IMG/VR virus record: IMGVR_UViG_3300023184_000003
Location: 1 to 41,807 of that record
Origin: a virus
DNA length: 41,807 bases
Strand: one strand, 5' to 3'
The translations under genes were made by a program, and so were the position numbers. Under the pieces are notes generated by a model. That model had not been told where the DNA came from. It did no database searches and was given only the letters and a program-made list of their open reading frames with translations. The first letter of the stretch is position 1. Every line of letters starts with the position of its first letter. Positions 1-6,742 of this stretch are shown here, piece by piece.

Positions 1-127
1 TCGTGATATCAATTTTTGGACTCTGTGCAATTGCAGGTGAAGCAACAACAATGCTTACGGCTATTACCGCTATTGCTAAGCATCGTTGAATGAACTTAAC
101 GCTAAGCCTGTTTCCTCAATTTCATTT
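1..127. repeat. Terminal direct repeat, left copy (contig closure)
   Basis: Bases 1-127 are identical to 41681-41807 when read side by side. An exact overlap of this length at both ends is typical of a circular assembly that was not trimmed, so it most likely means a circular or circularly permuted molecule rather than a biological terminal repeat. It carries the 3' end of the zinc-ribbon gene at 102-278 and a second copy of the signal-peptide part of the transglycosylase gene annotated at the right end. Confidence 0.9.
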
Positions 128-278
128 CGGCTACCATGATTTCCCCCCGCAGATTAGTTTCAGCATGACTGATTCCTTTCGTTGATTGTCGGTTTAGTTT
201 ACTACACGCCCTGCAAGAGACATGCTGGCGAAACATTAAATGTCCACAATAATCGCATCTAATTATGTCCTTTTCCAT
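102..278 (-). CDS. Small zinc-ribbon protein (58 aa)
   Basis: Read from ATG at 278 with an AAGGAG site just upstream, ending at TAG 104-102. The product has a CDYCG pair near residue 8 and a CRAC pair near residue 22, a four-cysteine zinc-binding arrangement. The second half is basic and polar. It overlaps the end of the dNMP kinase gene by 16 nt and is the last gene before the transglycosylase frame. A strong internal GGGGGGAA plus ATG (ATG at 137) lies in the same frame and would give a short basic peptide ending in MKLRKQA. This matters for the start problem of the next gene. Function unknown; a DNA- or protein-binding adaptor is only a guess. Confidence 0.6.
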   Translation of the reverse strand: MEKDIIRCDYCGHLMFRQHVSCRACSKLNRQSTKGISHAETNLRGEIMVAEMKLRKQA

Positions 279-799
279 AGTATCTCCTTAATAAGTGCGC
301 TTAATTCTTCAACTGTTCCATTATTTGAGATGTACTGGTCAAAATCCCATGAATCCATGTCCGTCTCTGACCTATGGATACTAATAGGTGCATCCTTTTG
401 GATACGACTTATCCGCCAAACTTGTCCATGCCGCCACTTAATTTCTTCCGCTTCGTTGCGAAACCTTACATCGCTGATTACAATTTTATCCTCAGCCTTG
501 ACATTAAACATTGTAAGTTCAATCCAAATTTGCGGGTCAATTAAATCGCGCCCGACTTCGCTACCCATAACTTGCAACAAGCGGCGCACCTCTGGAATTA
601 GTTTGACTTCATCCCATCCGTACTTATCAACCGCGTGACCTAAGCGCATCCCGTCTAGACTAATAATTGGGTCTAGGTAGTAACAAGCCTTCTTGATTAT
701 GTCAGCAAATCCTAAGCGCGTATACCCATAATCTTCTACCAGCATTTGCGCGACAGTATCTTTTCCTGCTTGCGCATATCCACTAAGTCCAATAATCAT
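263..799 (-). CDS. Deoxynucleoside monophosphate kinase
   Basis: About 178 residues. The start ATG at 799 puts the P-loop (G7 to T15, GYAQAGKDT) at the N-terminus as usual for this family, and it overlaps the stop of the previous gene by ATGA. Other signs are a basic middle segment with the pair EVRRLLQ, a GSEVGRD motif and a VISDVRF strand followed by NEAE, all typical of phage dNMP kinases (T4 gp1-like). The enzyme phosphorylates dNMPs to dNDPs in the cytoplasm and raises precursor supply for phage DNA synthesis. A longer frame upstream to 850 exists but would overlap a good small gene, so I reject that start. No modified-base specificity can be read from the sequence. Confidence 0.85.
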   Translation of the reverse strand: MIIGLSGYAQAGKDTVAQMLVEDYGYTRLGFADIIKKACYYLDPIISLDGMRLGHAVDKYGWDEVKLIPEVRRLLQVMGSEVGRDLIDPQIWIELTMFNVKAEDKIVISDVRFRNEAEEIKWRHGQVWRISRIQKDAPISIHRSETDMDSWDFDQYISNNGTVEELSALIKEILWKRT

Positions 800-951
800 G
801 CGCTGACCACTTCCAAACCAATATAGGTCATTGGCTGACCGCAAGGGCAAGTCATTTTAACCTCTCCGTTAGGGAATCCAAATCCATCCTTAACATAGAA
901 ATCAATTCTGGAATCGCACTCGTCTGGGTCGCAGATAAATGTATAAATCAT
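796..951 (-). CDS. Small cysteine-rich protein (51 aa), zinc-binding
   Basis: ATG at 951 overlaps the stop of the FmdB-like gene (ATGA) and its own TGA overlaps the kinase ATG in the same way, so it sits inside a translationally coupled chain. The product has C7 and C12 near the N-terminus and a CPCG pair at about residues 35-37, consistent with a zinc ribbon. The rest is short and polar. No family recognised. Confidence 0.65.
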   Translation of the reverse strand: MIYTFICDPDECDSRIDFYVKDGFGFPNGEVKMTCPCGQPMTYIGLEVVSA

Positions 952-1124
952 TTGTTGTCCGTTCTATAGAAACCTGAACCACGAAAGTGGACTGGTGTTG
1001 CGCCAATGACTTTGTTCATTTCTTTTCCACATAAAGGGCAGTTAGGAATTGTATTGTCATAGAACCCTTGCTGTATTTCCAACATTGACTGGTCGGTCTT
1101 ACACCTGAATTGGTAGGTCGGCAT
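948..1124 (-). CDS. FmdB-like zinc-ribbon protein
   Basis: The product from ATG 1124 starts MPTYQFRCKTD, has a CPLCGK pair at about residues 29-32, and ends with a segment like VHFRGSGFYRTD. That order (MPxYxFxC, CPxCG, then FxGxGFYxTD) is the hallmark of the FmdB/putative regulatory zinc-ribbon family, about 58 residues here. Starting at 1169 would add 15 residues and overlap the upstream gene much more, whereas 1124 gives a TGATG junction. The biochemical role of the family is unknown; small transcription-related adaptor functions have been proposed. Confidence 0.75.
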   Translation of the reverse strand: MPTYQFRCKTDQSMLEIQQGFYDNTIPNCPLCGKEMNKVIGATPVHFRGSGFYRTDNK

Positions 1125-1441
1125 CAAAATAACTTCCAATCTTTGGGTGCAACAATCCACACAGTACATTCATTACCCTCAGGGTTCTTCATAGTCTTTC
1201 CGCTATCAGCCAAGAACCCATCAATGACTAACGACCTGCGGCTGGCACTCACACTTTGGTGCTTTCCGTTTAGTACCGCTTCTAATTGGAAATCGGTTGC
1301 GTGACCTGATGCGTGGATGTAGTCAAAAATCCTACGGCGCATACTGCCAGTCTTGGGTAGTGCCTTTTCTGCGGCATCACGGCTGGTCTTGCTGGCGTAA
1401 TTTGCCACGAACACTACATTGTCGTCAATCGTTGCTGGCAT
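1124..1441 (-). CDS. Winged-helix-like hypothetical protein (105 aa)
   Basis: Residues about 32-95 read like a winged helix: helix RRRIFDYIHASG, a turn with ATDFQLEAVLNG, a recognition-helix-like SVSASRRSLVIDGFLAD, then a wing-like polar hairpin before a hydrophobic strand CTVWIVAP. This layout resembles phage MarR/LexA-type DNA-binding domains without a catalytic region. It may be a small transcription regulator. It overlaps the next gene upstream by 17 nt. Functional assignment is an inference from the helix pattern only. Confidence 0.55.
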   Translation of the reverse strand: MPATIDDNVVFVANYASKTSRDAAEKALPKTGSMRRRIFDYIHASGHATDFQLEAVLNGKHQSVSASRRSLVIDGFLADSGKTMKNPEGNECTVWIVAPKDWKLF

Positions 1442-1691
1442 TTTTATTTCCTAACGCTATCTGTGCGCATATATCTTGCACAACCAACAAGGAATTTTCC
1501 AGCCCGTTTTTCATAATCTGCGAGCGATTATCTGTTAGCGGAAATGCACATATTTCCTCATATATCCTGCCGCGTATCTGCGCTTCCAAAACTTTAACCA
1601 TGTGCTTGACTGATTCTTGTCCTTCGGGCGTATCAAGAACCAATTGACCATCCTTGATTTTCCAATGGTTTTCCTTACACCCAAGTTTCAT
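1425..1691 (-). CDS. Hypothetical protein (88 aa)
   Basis: Not recognised. The middle is predicted helical (SVKHMVKVLEAQIRGRIYEEICAF) and the last third is a second helix. There are three cysteines but no zinc pairs and no membrane segment. The gene is tightly packed, overlapping its downstream neighbour by 17 nt and a small membrane-peptide gene upstream. Confidence 0.55.
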   Translation of the reverse strand: MKLGCKENHWKIKDGQLVLDTPEGQESVKHMVKVLEAQIRGRIYEEICAFPLTDNRSQIMKNGLENSLLVVQDICAQIALGNKNASND

Positions 1692-1773
1692 GATTTCGAC
1701 CTTCCAGTTTAATGAGCGCGGTTAGGAATAGACCAGTTAATACTGGGATACCAATAAGTAAGAATGTAATCAT
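1675..1773 (-). CDS. Single-pass membrane peptide (32 aa)
   Basis: ATG at 1773 overlaps the stop of 1770-1967 as ATGA. The product is one hydrophobic stretch (about residues 2-21, ITFLLIGIPVLTGLFLTALI) followed by a short polar tail. Its size and position suggest a small inner-membrane protein of unknown role. Packing with ATGA on one side and a 17-nt overlap on the other supports it being real. Confidence 0.45.
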   Translation of the reverse strand: MITFLLIGIPVLTGLFLTALIKLEGRNHETWV

Positions 1774-1967
1774 TTCCAATTCACCTCGTACATCTCATAA
1801 ATCTTGCCACCGCTGTATTCGATACCTTGTGGAATTGACTTTGCATTAACTTGGATATTAAATAATTCCCCACCGCCAATGGTCTCTTTGAGATATTTTT
1901 CTGCCTCGTTCATGTTTTGTGCGTTTACAACCAGCACCGCTTTGATATCAAATTCATACCGATTCAT
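1770..1967 (-). CDS. Hypothetical alpha/beta protein (65 aa)
   Basis: Starts MNRYEFDIKAVLVV, a beta strand, followed by a helix around NMNEAEKYLKETIGG and two further strands. This beta-alpha-beta pattern is common in small phage proteins. It has an AGGAGG-type site 7-8 nt before the ATG and ATGA coupling to both neighbours. No family assigned. Confidence 0.6.
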   Translation of the reverse strand: MNRYEFDIKAVLVVNAQNMNEAEKYLKETIGGGELFNIQVNAKSIPQGIEYSGGKIYEMYEVNWK

Positions 1968-2071
1968 TTTGCCTCCTTTAATTTCTTTTCATTTTCGCAC
2001 CAACGACACATGCCGGCGCGCTTAATTTGTATAGGTGTGTGCGGCTCGGTGCCACATTTTGGACATTTCAT
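1964..2071 (-). CDS. Small zinc-ribbon protein (35 aa)
   Basis: The product opens with MKCPKCG and has a second pair CRWC at about residues 22-25, a compact four-cysteine zinc ribbon. The C-terminus is a lysine-rich helix. The ATG at 2071 shares a base with the stop of the next gene (TAATG) and its stop overlaps the 1967 ATG, giving strong coupling. Confidence 0.6.
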   Translation of the reverse strand: MKCPKCGTEPHTPIQIKRAGMCRWCENEKKLKEAK

Positions 2072-2226
2072 TATTTACCATCCGTTTCATATCCGCAAAG
2101 TTGGCAATATTGTAGATACACCCATTTATCCTGAACATTCCATTTCAGATGGGCAGATGTCATCATTGATTGTTCACCTTTGCATTTAGGACAATCTGCA
2201 AGTTTTTGTTGTTGTGTTCTAGGCAT
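2071..2226 (-). CDS. Small zinc-ribbon protein (51 aa)
   Basis: Two cysteine pairs, CPKC at residues 12-15 and CQLC at residues 41-44 followed by GYE, frame a central segment rich in aromatic residues, an expected zinc-ribbon layout. It sits between two other very small genes with TAATG coupling downstream. Function unknown. Confidence 0.6.
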   Translation of the reverse strand: MPRTQQQKLADCPKCKGEQSMMTSAHLKWNVQDKWVYLQYCQLCGYETDGK

Positions 2227-2340
2227 TTATTTGATTCCCTTCAACATTTCCAAAATTGCTTGTGTTTGGTCTACTGCGTAAATAAGTGCTGATGCATCTT
2301 GATTTGATGTTGATTTGATTTGTCCGTTTTTTGTAGCCAT
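2227..2340 (-). CDS. Hypothetical small protein (37 aa)
   Basis: ATG at 2340, stop TAA directly abutting the next start. The sequence is polar for the first 16 residues and then a single amphipathic helix (ASALIYAVDQTQAILEMLKG). Not recognised. Support is positional: it fills the gap between two coupled genes with no spare bases. Confidence 0.5.
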   Translation of the reverse strand: MATKNGQIKSTSNQDASALIYAVDQTQAILEMLKGIK

Positions 2341-2342
2341 GA

Positions 2343-2507
2343 TTAGCAACCTGCCTTTGGAGTGATGCGATTTAGCAAATCAACTAAATGTTGGTTGTTT
2401 TCCATTTTGTTTTGATAGATATAAGTGCCAAGAATCGCACCAAGAAATGCAGCATCATTCATATCAATTGAAACTGTTGGTACTTCGTATGTTGTTGGTG
2501 TAGCCAT
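2343..2507 (-). CDS. First gene behind leader copy 1 (54 aa, unknown)
   Basis: The ATG at 2507 follows AGGAGGCAATAAA, the best Shine-Dalgarno site in the neighbourhood, and begins MAT, as does the gene behind leader copy 2. The product is a short helical protein with one tyrosine-rich helix (FLGAILGTYIYQNK). It is the promoter-proximal gene of the operon that runs left across the contig junction to 41361. Confidence 0.65.
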   Translation of the reverse strand: MATPTTYEVPTVSIDMNDAAFLGAILGTYIYQNKMENNQHLVDLLNRITPKAGC

Positions 2508-2616
2508 TTTATTGCCTCCTAGTTTGTATCAACCCGTATGTTGATAAGGATAAATCTATATTGTTTTGACCGACCTGTACGCAGATTCGGCAAAAGTTTT
2601 ATAACAATTTGATAAC
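2508..2616 (-). promoter_or_regulatory. Early leader element, copy 1
   Basis: Read on the minus strand: GTTAT at 2616-2612 and again at 2605-2601 (11 bp apart), a GCCGAATCT block at 2591-2583, a CAATATAGAT-like -10 candidate, a hairpin at 2546-2527 (7-bp stem, loop ATACGG), then AGGAGG and ATG 2507. The same blocks occur with the same spacing at 7424-7535 and 41251-41357. The element starts immediately after the stop codon of the RusA gene. No good -35 hexamer is seen, so activation through the GTTAT boxes is likely (inference). Confidence 0.75.
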
Positions 2617-2617
2617 T

Positions 2618-3004
2618 TTATAGGTGGTCAAATCCCCCTGTGATGACGATATCTACCCCCTGAGAACCCTGATATTCCTTGGATGCGGTTATGTGGATGA
2701 CCTGAGAATCGTCTTGGTAGGCGATACCAGTCAGGGCATCAAGGATGCTACGGATTTGCTTGTCAAGGTCTGGTGGAACGGTTGGCTGGGTTCTAATCAC
2801 GCTCTTAGGGCGTAGGTAGCGGAACCGCATTGAAATGGTAATCGCACCCTCAATCGGGGTGCATCCAGCGACATGTGCCGCCTGTCCTACCTGCGCCCGC
2901 CATGCCATCAGGTCTTTGGATTTGTTGTGGACAATGTGATTGTTGAACGCTCGCATTGACCCCTGCTGAATCGGTTTGCCTTCTACCGAGAAGGCGATTG
3001 TCAC
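2618..3004 (-). CDS. rusA: RusA-like Holliday junction resolvase
   Basis: From GTG at 3004 the product is 128 residues, the normal RusA length. Conserved acidic residues are in place: PPDLDK (D79, D81), the helix with SILDALTG (D89) and YQDDSQV (D98, D99), matching the metal-binding aspartates of the family. The enzyme cuts four-way DNA junctions to debranch recombining or replicating phage DNA before packaging. GTG is preferred over the ATG at 3040 because it gives a GTGA overlap with the upstream gene. Leader copy 1 begins two bases after its stop codon. Confidence 0.85.
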   Translation of the reverse strand: MTIAFSVEGKPIQQGSMRAFNNHIVHNKSKDLMAWRAQVGQAAHVAGCTPIEGAITISMRFRYLRPKSVIRTQPTVPPDLDKQIRSILDALTGIAYQDDSQVIHITASKEYQGSQGVDIVITGGFDHL

Positions 3005-3186
3005 AATTCGATAATCACCTGTTGGTCTGCTGGAACGCACTTAGATATCTTACCGCCAGTTGAATCAAGAAGTTGCAGGTCGTAGCAGAATTTGTCTTGC
3101 TCAATGTTATTTACAACATACGGAACATGATTATCAACAAGCGTGTCTCCAAGTTGAAGATGCGCAACATTAAGAACTCTAGTCAT
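3001..3186 (-). CDS. Hypothetical protein (61 aa)
   Basis: Preceded by AAAGGGGGAATT, a strong ribosome site. The product looks mostly beta (VAHLQLGDTLV, VPYVVNNIEQ, YDLQLLDSTGG, QQVIIEL), like a small barrel or SH3-type fold. It is coupled to the RusA gene by GTGA. No family recognised. Confidence 0.6.
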   Translation of the reverse strand: MTRVLNVAHLQLGDTLVDNHVPYVVNNIEQDKFCYDLQLLDSTGGKISKCVPADQQVIIEL

Positions 3187-3206
3187 AATTCCCCCTTTGC
3201 CTTACA

Positions 3207-3236
3207 AGTATAGATTACTTACTATGATTTCGGTCA
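3207..3236 (-). promoter_or_regulatory. Candidate promoter upstream of the 3186 gene
   Basis: Within a 119-nt gap (3187-3305) the minus strand has TGACCG (3236-3231), an 18-bp spacer and TATACT (3212-3207), about 20 nt before the ATG. This is a plausible vegetative promoter, but the -35 match is only partial. The rest of the gap shows nothing else I can support. Confidence 0.3.
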
Positions 3237-3305
3237 CCACAGGCTGATAGACACGCCGTAAGGTTTTAAGCAATATATTTCCTCACCGACAGGCTAAACG
3301 CGTCT

Positions 3306-3665
3306 CTAATCTGCCTCAGGAGACTGGAATATGCCCTTGCGTAGGGCATCGCGGACATAATCAGGCATAGGAATCGCATCCCGATTTTCCAAGTCCTCAG
3401 CCCTAAACTTGTCAGGTACTCGCGTTGGTGGCAAAGCGGTTGCTTTTCTACCTGCCTGAATCAAAGTGTTACGCGTAATCACTTGTCCTTCAATGGCAAC
3501 TTGTTTTACAAGCGGCGCAATTTTTTCGTATGAAACTTCCTTCAAGATATTTGCTAACTGACCTGCCATTTGTGGTCGCGCTGGCTTTATGTCTCCCGTA
3601 AAGTTCTCAAAGTAAATACGCATTAGTTCTTGGATTTGTTTGCCTTGACTTGGTTCATCACTCAC
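3306..3665 (-). CDS. Hypothetical replication-type protein (119 aa)
   Basis: GTG at 3665 has AGGAAGG eight bases upstream and overlaps the WhiB gene end, so I prefer it to the ATG at 3698. The N-terminal helices (KQIQELMRIYFENFTG; QMAGQLANILKEV; KIAPLVKQVAIEG) resemble the helical N-terminal domain seen in phage replisome organisers and helicase loaders. The C-terminal third is polar with a YVRDALRKG helix. The replication role is only an inference from shape and position next to recombination genes. Confidence 0.45.
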   Translation of the reverse strand: MSDEPSQGKQIQELMRIYFENFTGDIKPARPQMAGQLANILKEVSYEKIAPLVKQVAIEGQVITRNTLIQAGRKATALPPTRVPDKFRAEDLENRDAIPMPDYVRDALRKGIFQSPEAD

Positions 3666-4062
3666 TTGTTGGCCTTCCTGTAAAATCAAAAATACCAAAG
3701 ACTCGCTTAACTGAATGAACGATTGCTTGTAGTTCTTGGTATTTCTCAGGTTGAAATTGTAAGTCTCGCTTTAATCGTTGCAGGACTTTAATATGCCCTG
3801 CGCTTATGTGACGCGAACTTTCATAGATTGCGGTGCGTTCTTCTTCCGCCAGACCACCCCAGAACCCATAGCGTTCCATTGATGTTCCTATCTGCAAACA
3901 TTCTTTTTGGATAGGACAATCAAAACACATACGGCGTAGGTAGTTATAACTAAATCCTTCATCGGCTAGTTCACCACGCATTAGATAAAATAGTTTTGTA
4001 TCTAATCCTCTGCATGATGCCCTATCCCATTCAACTTGTCTGCGTGTTATTTGGACGGACAT
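3658..4062 (-). CDS. WhiB-like transcription regulator
   Basis: The Fe-S ligands C17, C46, C49 and C55 are in the Wbl pattern, followed by the family signature YGFWGGLAEEER at about residues 65-76. The C-terminal 50 residues form a basic helix region. Wbl proteins are 4Fe-4S proteins that bind the host primary sigma factor and are found only in actinobacteria and their phages, so this is the clearest host marker in the window. In other actinophages Wbl proteins alter host transcription and exclude other phages. Here it may also act on the three leader elements, which lack a clear -35 box (inference). Confidence 0.92.
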   Translation of the reverse strand: MSVQITRRQVEWDRASCRGLDTKLFYLMRGELADEGFSYNYLRRMCFDCPIQKECLQIGTSMERYGFWGGLAEEERTAIYESSRHISAGHIKVLQRLKRDLQFQPEKYQELQAIVHSVKRVFGIFDFTGRPTSE

Positions 4063-4697
4063 CCAACCTCACCTGTCGGGTCATACCACTCGCAAAAGTC
4101 TTTGCAGAATATCCGTGGTCGTTCAGGTGCTGGTGCATAAACAGTATTTTGTAAGTCCTTAATCCATTGAATACCTTCGAGTGCTTTATTGCGGTCATAA
4201 GGTTCTTGGTGGACTTTGGTATCTTTCATTTGTCCGTCACGAATAATCGCTACCAATGACACAGTATTAACTTGGTATCCTGCTTCTTCAATCAGGTATC
4301 CATATAGTTGTACTTGCATCTTTTGTTGCTCGGTAGGAAATTTGCTTAGGTTTTTCTTGGTGGTGGTTTTCCAGTCAATAACTGTACCCGTGGACTTTAT
4401 GAATAGGTCACAATGTCCTTTTAGGTCAGGCGTAGAAAATCCTTGTTCAATTAGGAAATCATCACCAAACACATCAATGTTCTTCATAGCCTCTGCCACA
4501 GTCGCATGTACGGCAGTACCAATAATTGCCGCAAGTGATTCCGTGTTGTGATTTGTCTTAGGAACTTGCCGCAGAATACTCCACGCCTGTCGTTTGCAAC
4601 CATATACGGACGATGCACCCAACTTGGTTTGTAATGACCGCTCTCGCGCTTTGTCATTTTCCTTAAGTGCGGTTTTAAGTAGTGCGTGGATATCCAT
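4047..4697 (-). CDS. Cas4/AddB-like PD-(D/E)XK nuclease with Fe-S cluster
   Basis: 216 residues. The nuclease core is visible as H64 in GTAVH, D97 in GHCDLF, D108-x-K110 in VIDWKTT and a QVQLYGY motif (Q128 region). One N-terminal cysteine (C34) plus three C-terminal ones (C198, C202, C213) is the Cas4/AddB arrangement for a 4Fe-4S cluster. Such phage enzymes are exonucleases that make single-stranded ends for annealing proteins. It lies a few genes from an ERF-like annealing protein and a RusA resolvase, which suggests one recombination pathway. No CRISPR array or Cas1 is present, so a spacer-acquisition role is unlikely. Confidence 0.8.
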   Translation of the reverse strand: MDIHALLKTALKENDKARERSLQTKLGASSVYGCKRQAWSILRQVPKTNHNTESLAAIIGTAVHATVAEAMKNIDVFGDDFLIEQGFSTPDLKGHCDLFIKSTGTVIDWKTTTKKNLSKFPTEQQKMQVQLYGYLIEEAGYQVNTVSLVAIIRDGQMKDTKVHQEPYDRNKALEGIQWIKDLQNTVYAPAPERPRIFCKDFCEWYDPTGEVGCPSK

Positions 4698-5044
4698 TAA
4701 ATCTCCATGCTTGCTCGGACGGATACTGAGATAGAGCGAGCGATATCTACCTGCGTACGGATTCTATTAGCGTTAGCCCTTGCGCCTTTTACTTGCGCTT
4801 CTGCTATTGCTAATCCCATGTGCTGTTCCGCATTTTCAATAAGTGCTTGGTCTTCGCGTTGCACGCTGGTTAATTTAAAGTCAGGGTGGCTGACCGCCAT
4901 TCGCGAGCGCGCCATTGCAATTTCTAATGCCGCTTTGCTGGTGTGGTAATTTTGCTCGGCTGACACTAAATCTTTATGCGCATCATCAACTTCTTTGGTT
5001 AAATCAACCAACCGTTTTTCTACCTGCATAGGTGTCAAACTCAT
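4697..5044 (-). CDS. Coiled-coil hypothetical protein (115 aa)
   Basis: Start ATG 5044 gives an ATGA overlap with the gene before, and the stop gives TAATG with the nuclease. Nearly the whole product is helical and charged (VEKRLVDLTKEVDDAHKD, SKAALEIAMARSRM, AIAEAQVKGARANANRIR), a likely coiled coil. Its fixed place between the nuclease and the ERF-like gene suggests a recombination accessory factor, but that is inference. Confidence 0.6.
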   Translation of the reverse strand: MSLTPMQVEKRLVDLTKEVDDAHKDLVSAEQNYHTSKAALEIAMARSRMAVSHPDFKLTSVQREDQALIENAEQHMGLAIAEAQVKGARANANRIRTQVDIARSISVSVRASMEI

Positions 5045-5262
5045 TTTGGCACCGCCTTTAAGCGCGCTTTCCAATTACCAAGATTAGGCATAATTGCGGC
5101 GGCATCTACCGCTATTTCATTTGCATCCATTGTTAAACATAAACCTGATATGGCTAGTTTGCGCAATATGACTTCGGTTTCCGTTTCCATTTTTTCAGCA
5201 AGTATTTGTGCAAAAAACATTTGTTGTTGTATCGCTAGGATGCGACCTTCTGGATGATTCAT
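5041..5262 (-). CDS. Hypothetical helical protein (73 aa)
   Basis: Helical throughout (RILAIQQQMFFAQILAEKME, TEVILRKLAISG, ANEIAVDAAAIM). No cysteine pairs, no membrane segment. It is coupled by ATGA on both sides. Not recognised. Confidence 0.55.
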   Translation of the reverse strand: MNHPEGRILAIQQQMFFAQILAEKMETETEVILRKLAISGLCLTMDANEIAVDAAAIMPNLGNWKARLKAVPK

Positions 5263-5372
5263 AGCAGGTTAGCCCATCCAATAACTAACGATAGATAAAC
5301 ATATAAACCTATCGGTACCCATACTGCGTATCGAACAACTGTTCGAATAGTGTAGTAGCGTTGTGTGTGCAT
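5259..5372 (-). CDS. Single-pass membrane peptide (37 aa)
   Basis: ATG at 5372 with an AGGAGG-containing stretch upstream (the TAATG junction of the ERF-like gene). A basic N-terminus (HTQRYYTIRT) is followed by a hydrophobic aromatic segment at about residues 12-36, consistent with one membrane helix. Its stop overlaps the next ATG. Role unknown. Confidence 0.5.
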   Translation of the reverse strand: MHTQRYYTIRTVVRYAVWVPIGLYVYLSLVIGWANLL

Positions 5373-5917
5373 TAGTTTGCCTCCAATTGTTTCTTGTGGT
5401 TAGAAATTAATGTGGATAATGTCTTACCGTCAATGTTGATATGTAACAAACCAGCCTGTTGCGCACCTGTATAGAAGTTCTTTAGTTCATCCATATCTTT
5501 AATGTCCGCCACCTGACCAAATGCTTCGATTGCTAGTTGTTCTTGTTCAGGCGTATGTTGCGGCTTACTCATGCGCTGGACTTTTTCCATTTCCTCGCGG
5601 CTAGGGCGGTTGTTATTTGGCTTGGTTAATACCAGCACCGAGTTGGAAATTGCGCGTCCAATTGAACTTGTCTCACAGTTTTCCATAGCGGAAGTTCTGT
5701 TTACATTTGTGGAACCAATAACCTCGTATGCCCAACCAGTAGCAACTGGGCGGTTATCGTCACGGTCTAAATATAGTTCCGCTCTGAATTCGTATCGGTC
5801 TAATACACCTTCGGGGGTGGTATTAAATGTGAGTACGCGTGATGCTGGGAAATCTTTGTACAATCTAACCAATGCCTGATGTACTGTCTCGTAATCATCA
5901 AGATTAAAACTTGCCAT
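5372..5917 (-). CDS. ERF-like single-strand annealing protein (tentative)
   Basis: From ATG 5917 (GGAAGG upstream) the product is 181 residues. The segment NCETSSIGRAISN with preceding RTSAME is the typical helix of the ERF/Sak-type phage annealing family, after two beta strands (VLTFNTT, YEFRAELYLD). The second half is a helical linker followed by a small C-terminal helical domain. Such proteins coat single-stranded DNA and anneal homologous strands, working with a 5' exonuclease, here probably the Fe-S nuclease. The frame extends to a TTG at 5995, but that start lacks support. Confidence 0.5.
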   Translation of the reverse strand: MASFNLDDYETVHQALVRLYKDFPASRVLTFNTTPEGVLDRYEFRAELYLDRDDNRPVATGWAYEVIGSTNVNRTSAMENCETSSIGRAISNSVLVLTKPNNNRPSREEMEKVQRMSKPQHTPEQEQLAIEAFGQVADIKDMDELKNFYTGAQQAGLLHINIDGKTLSTLISNHKKQLEAN

Positions 5918-5981
5918 TTGTTTGCCTTCCGTTTGACTTACTGGGCGCCTTGCCCGTGGTTCTATAGTAAATTGTTTTTGC

Positions 5982-6437
5982 TCAGATGTAAACAACCTCG
6001 CGGTTTGTGCCTAAGTGGTATGTGTTGGGCGTTTCGCACCAAACATAAGGTAGGTCTCTAGGCGCATCCGCAAACATGGAATAATGAACTGGGTCTTTGC
6101 GATACAGATTGGACTGGTGACTAATGTGCAATGGTTCGTAGTCATACCACCAAGGTTTAATCTCATCAAAGAATTCGTAATAATCCAAAAACTGTGTAAG
6201 CAAAGAATCCTTAAAGCCGCGATTCATCCACTCGATACACATGACCGCGCCATATTTGCATAGGAAGTTTTCGTATCCGCGCCACATAACTGTTGCGGGA
6301 TGATGTACCCAACCTTTACTTTCGCCACATAATGCCCTGATAACTTGGTACGCTTCCACGCGTTGTTTGCCTAGTCGCTTGTTGTCCAGCACTTGCGCTG
6401 ATTGTTTAAATGATGCGTAAGGTAAAAATGTTTGCAT
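5982..6437 (-). CDS. Pyrimidine-dimer glycosylase-like (MSMEG_6728 family)
   Basis: The N-terminus MQTFLPY followed by SAQVLDNKRLGKQRVEA and then HHPATVMWRGYE is the conserved core of the MSMEG_6728 family, which resembles the pyrimidine-dimer DNA glycosylase fold (K-R-L-G-K-Q-R motif). 151 residues is the usual length. The likely role is repair of UV-damaged DNA or a related DNA-base function, which would suit a surface-water phage, though that ecology is inference. No sequence anomaly. Confidence 0.7.
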   Translation of the reverse strand: MQTFLPYASFKQSAQVLDNKRLGKQRVEAYQVIRALCGESKGWVHHPATVMWRGYENFLCKYGAVMCIEWMNRGFKDSLLTQFLDYYEFFDEIKPWWYDYEPLHISHQSNLYRKDPVHYSMFADAPRDLPYVWCETPNTYHLGTNREVVYI

Positions 6438-6439
6438 GA

Positions 6440-6742
6440 CTATGCCGCTTCTACATCTGTAAGGTAGACAAATATAAAGTCCGCGCCATAGGATACTTTT
6501 TGTCCATTAACCTCATGAGTTAAATAATTTTTGGAATCGGTCATGCCGTCAAAGTCGCATCCGCGATATTTGCTGACCAGTTTATTGACCGCTTCGCCTA
6601 GTAACCGAGTGCCTTCAAACGATACCGTGATTGCACTACCTGATGTTTTGCGCACCGAGAACTTAACTGTTGGAAATACCATTTTAAGATGCTGACGAAT
6701 TAACTTGGCTGTCTCGGTTGATGAATAGTAAATTGTTTCCAT
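6440..6742 (-). CDS. LPD29-domain protein
   Basis: The pattern ETAKLIRQHLKMVFP, KFSVRKTSG, ITVSFEG, then YRGCDFDGMTDSKNY matches the large polyvalent-protein-associated domain 29, found alone or fused in phage and plasmid proteins. About 100 residues, one domain only. Biochemical function is unknown; such proteins are expressed early and are often linked to protecting incoming DNA. It lies in the operon started by leader copy 2. Confidence 0.65.
   Translation of the reverse strand: METIYYSSTETAKLIRQHLKMVFPTVKFSVRKTSGSAITVSFEGTRLLGEAVNKLVSKYRGCDFDGMTDSKNYLTHEVNGQKVSYGADFIFVYLTDVEAA

Noticed and set aside
1-127. A biological terminal repeat such as in T7-like phages
   Set aside because: The length and perfect identity fit an assembly overlap, and a gene runs continuously through the joined ends.
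4047-4697. Cas4 as part of a CRISPR adaptation system
   Set aside because: No Cas1, Cas2 or array is present; the recombination neighbours explain it better.
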